Shown piece by piece: positions 62,680-64,000 of a DNA stretch of 64,000 nucleotides (its first letter is position 1; each line of letters opens with the position of its first letter). The translations under genes and the position numbers were made by a program. The notes under the pieces are model-generated. The model ran no database searches and was not told the origin of the DNA. It saw only the letters and a list, made by a program, of their open reading frames with translations. Source of the stretch: Bacteroidales bacterium (lineage in GTDB: Bacteria > Bacteroidota > Bacteroidia > Bacteroidales > ML635J-15); the NCBI GenBank assembly GCA_017620015.1, contig JAFZRE010000009.1, forward strand, positions 1 to 64,000, read 5' to 3'.

Positions 62680-63294
62680 ATGAGTTACATAATTAACATT
62701 TGGGATGTGTATGATTTTTGCGCAACACATGGAAGAATAATTCCCCATTATGAGGATAGTGAAGGTCACTTTACAAAATTTCATTGTGCTGATAAAAGGC
62801 ACGATGATTCTGATATAGTTGTTTGTTCTGAAGGACAAGGGGTGCAAACAGGAAGTTTTTTAGGATTGTCAACAATGCATGGCTATGTTGTTGAATTTAA
62901 TGATAAATCTGAATATTTATTTTGCACAAGTTCAGAACTAGAGGAACTAAAACAACAATCCAAGATTGAGAAAGAAAAATACGAGAAACAAAGAAGGGAC
63001 TCTGAAATACAATTTGAACATCCAGCAAGACCCAAAGGAATCAAAATTTCTGCAGAAATGCAAGACAGAAGATTTCAATCGTATTGCATTTGCCCTGATT
63101 ACAAGCGTAAAATTCAGCAAGTTAATGTTATGCCGGGGTTAAATAATAATTATTTACTATGTGAAGATGATTGTATTTTCCCTAATTGCCCATTTTATCA
63201 GAAAATGTTATTACTCGAATTTAGCCACAATCATATGAGTGATTATGATACATGGGTAGTTGATTTTAACAAAAATGCACCAGGCAAACATTAG
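62680..63294 (+). CDS. Hypothetical protein with cysteine clusters (204 aa)
   Basis: The protein is soluble. It contains DFCATHGRIIPHYEDSEGHF, a coiled helical stretch (SSELEELKQQSKIEKEKYEK) and CICPDYKRK together with CEDDCIFPNCPF, a cysteine set that might bind zinc. Codon usage is AT-rich, as in the 79-aa gene, which suggests recent acquisition of the pair. No family is recognised. Confidence 0.6.
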   Translation: MSYIINIWDVYDFCATHGRIIPHYEDSEGHFTKFHCADKRHDDSDIVVCSEGQGVQTGSFLGLSTMHGYVVEFNDKSEYLFCTSSELEELKQQSKIEKEKYEKQRRDSEIQFEHPARPKGIKISAEMQDRRFQSYCICPDYKRKIQQVNVMPGLNNNYLLCEDDCIFPNCPFYQKMLLLEFSHNHMSDYDTWVVDFNKNAPGKH

Positions 63295-63360
63295 GCAATA
63301 AATTATCATTAAGGTCTATATATTAAGAAATATAAACCGGAATAATATAACATAACCAAA

Positions 63361-63396
63361 GGCACATCGGAACAAATTTCTGATGTGTCTTTTTTA
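63361..63396 (+). terminator. Intrinsic terminator after the orphan pair
   Basis: GGCACATCGGAAC pairs with TTTCTGATGTGTC-like bases, followed by TTTTTT. Confidence 0.78.
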
Positions 63397-63433
63397 TTCT
63401 CAACCAGTAGCAAAAGTTTTTGATGGAAAATAA

Positions 63434-63530
63434 TTACACTTCTATTATTCGTCCAGAAAAGTGTAATATTCCACAAACATTCCCCCATAAAAGTGTAAGC
63501 TTTAAAAATTATTCATCCAGAAAAGTGTAA
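63434..63530. repeat. Orphan array with 32-bp period (three units)
   Basis: AAAAGTGTAA occurs at 63457-63466, 63489-63498 and 63521-63530, exactly 32 bp apart. Each is preceded by ATTC[G/C/A]TCCAG-like or ATTCCCCCAT bases. An inverted copy (TTACACTT, 63434-63441) lies ahead. The period matches the arrays at the AAA/DUF4143 gene, but no ATPase gene is adjacent. Confidence 0.78.
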
Positions 63531-63689
63531 GTTCTATTCAGAATACATTAATAACCAAGCATCTGGCGACGAATTGATTAAGGCTCTCTTTGTGTTGTTA
63601 TCTGAACAAAATGCTGGAATAAATTCGCAAATTTACCGCCCCTATCAAAATTATTATTAACTTCGCGGTATAATTAAATACATAAATAT

Positions 63690-64000
63690 ATGAGAAGTTT
63701 ATTGGTAATATTGAGTATGTGCTTGACTTGCACTTTGTTGCAGTCGTGCATGTCAAAGACTACCACCATGCCGACAGCACATGGTAGTCCTGGGGACATA
63801 ATAGTGGTAATGAGTAACGAAAACTGGCAAGCCGAAGCAGGCGACAGCCTTAGAGCAATATTTTCTGAATTTTGCCCGAACCTGCCTTTCGAACAGCCGA
63901 TTATGGACTTGCATCAGATTTCGTACGACAAGTTTGTAGAAATGAACCAGTTGCATCGCAACATAATTTTCTTTGAGAAAATTGCTGAACAGAAAAACGG
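63690..64000 (+). CDS. DUF4837-family lipoprotein, partial
   Basis: The frame from the ATG at 63690 runs to the window end. It has the lipoprotein signal MRSLLVILSMCLTCTLLQSC. The mature part (GSPGDIIVVMSNENWQAEAG, DSLRAIFSEFCPNLPFEQPI, HRNIIFFE) matches the DUF4837 pattern known in Bacteroidetes. The C-terminal part is outside the window. Function of the family is unknown. Confidence 0.8.
   Translation, partial: MRSLLVILSMCLTCTLLQSCMSKTTTMPTAHGSPGDIIVVMSNENWQAEAGDSLRAIFSEFCPNLPFEQPIMDLHQISYDKFVEMNQLHRNIIFFEKIAEQKN

Noticed and set aside
63434..63530. CRISPR array
   Set aside because: Three units at 32-bp intervals are too short for repeat-spacer structure: the conserved part is only about 18 bp, spacers are about 14 bp, and no cas gene is nearby.

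Overview
The window looks like chromosome of a member of the Bacteroidales. Promoters carry the Bacteroidetes -7 box TAnnTTTG rather than a -10 TATAAT. The proteins are typical of the group: a fused FTCD, ATP-type PEPCK, an OstA-like protein, PorP/SprF, type IX secretion (T9SS) sorting domains, DUF4837, paired SGNH hydrolases and DUF819. T9SS-linked proteins suggest a T9SS-bearing lineage, probably gut or rumen. The species is not identifiable from sequence alone.

Layout. 1-114 is the end of an IS30-type transposase. 174-5845 is an AddAB-like helicase-nuclease operon. 6031-7439 is RtcB RNA ligase, translationally coupled to a 55-aa basic protein. 7850-13893 is an accessory region of hypothetical proteins, small membrane proteins in two related sets, and an AAA/DUF4143 ATPase bracketed by short palindromes spaced 32-33 bp. 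13905-17132 is a ribosomal peptide (RiPP) cluster: two 43-46 aa three-cysteine precursors, an 80-aa protein, a radical SAM/SPASM enzyme with a PqqD-like N-terminus, a small helical protein and an amidohydrolase. 17594-22371 holds a lipoprotein, a membrane Ser/Thr kinase, a putative DNA-binding protein and a second AAA ATPase (DUF234 type), with three copies of a 39-41 bp dyad.

22483-39672 is mostly housekeeping: Nudix, FTCD, OstA, MoxR, a toxin-antitoxin pair, two SGNH hydrolases, Vsr, an acyltransferase, an OmpA/PorP pair, PEPCK and a lipoprotein. tRNA-Ser(GCT) at 39856 is followed by a cluster of repeats. 40792-43673 carries two tandem paralogous lipoproteins and a small secreted protein. 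gltX follows, then a ParDE module with a visible operator, an ECF sigma factor with a membrane PKD protein, AbiE and MNT-HEPN modules, a BspA-like T9SS substrate, DUF819, an Omp85-like protein, an MFS sugar transporter, recG and a methyltransferase. The right end has an XRE regulator behind a structured leader, two AT-rich orphan genes, a 32-bp-period repeat array and a partial DUF4837 lipoprotein.

The most promising material is the RiPP cluster, the two AAA-ATPase genes each bracketed by their own palindromic repeats (plus an orphan array of the same 32-bp period), and a pair of homologous long-rod RNAs at about 50.8 and 61.0 kb. No sequence search was possible; family names come from motifs and recall.
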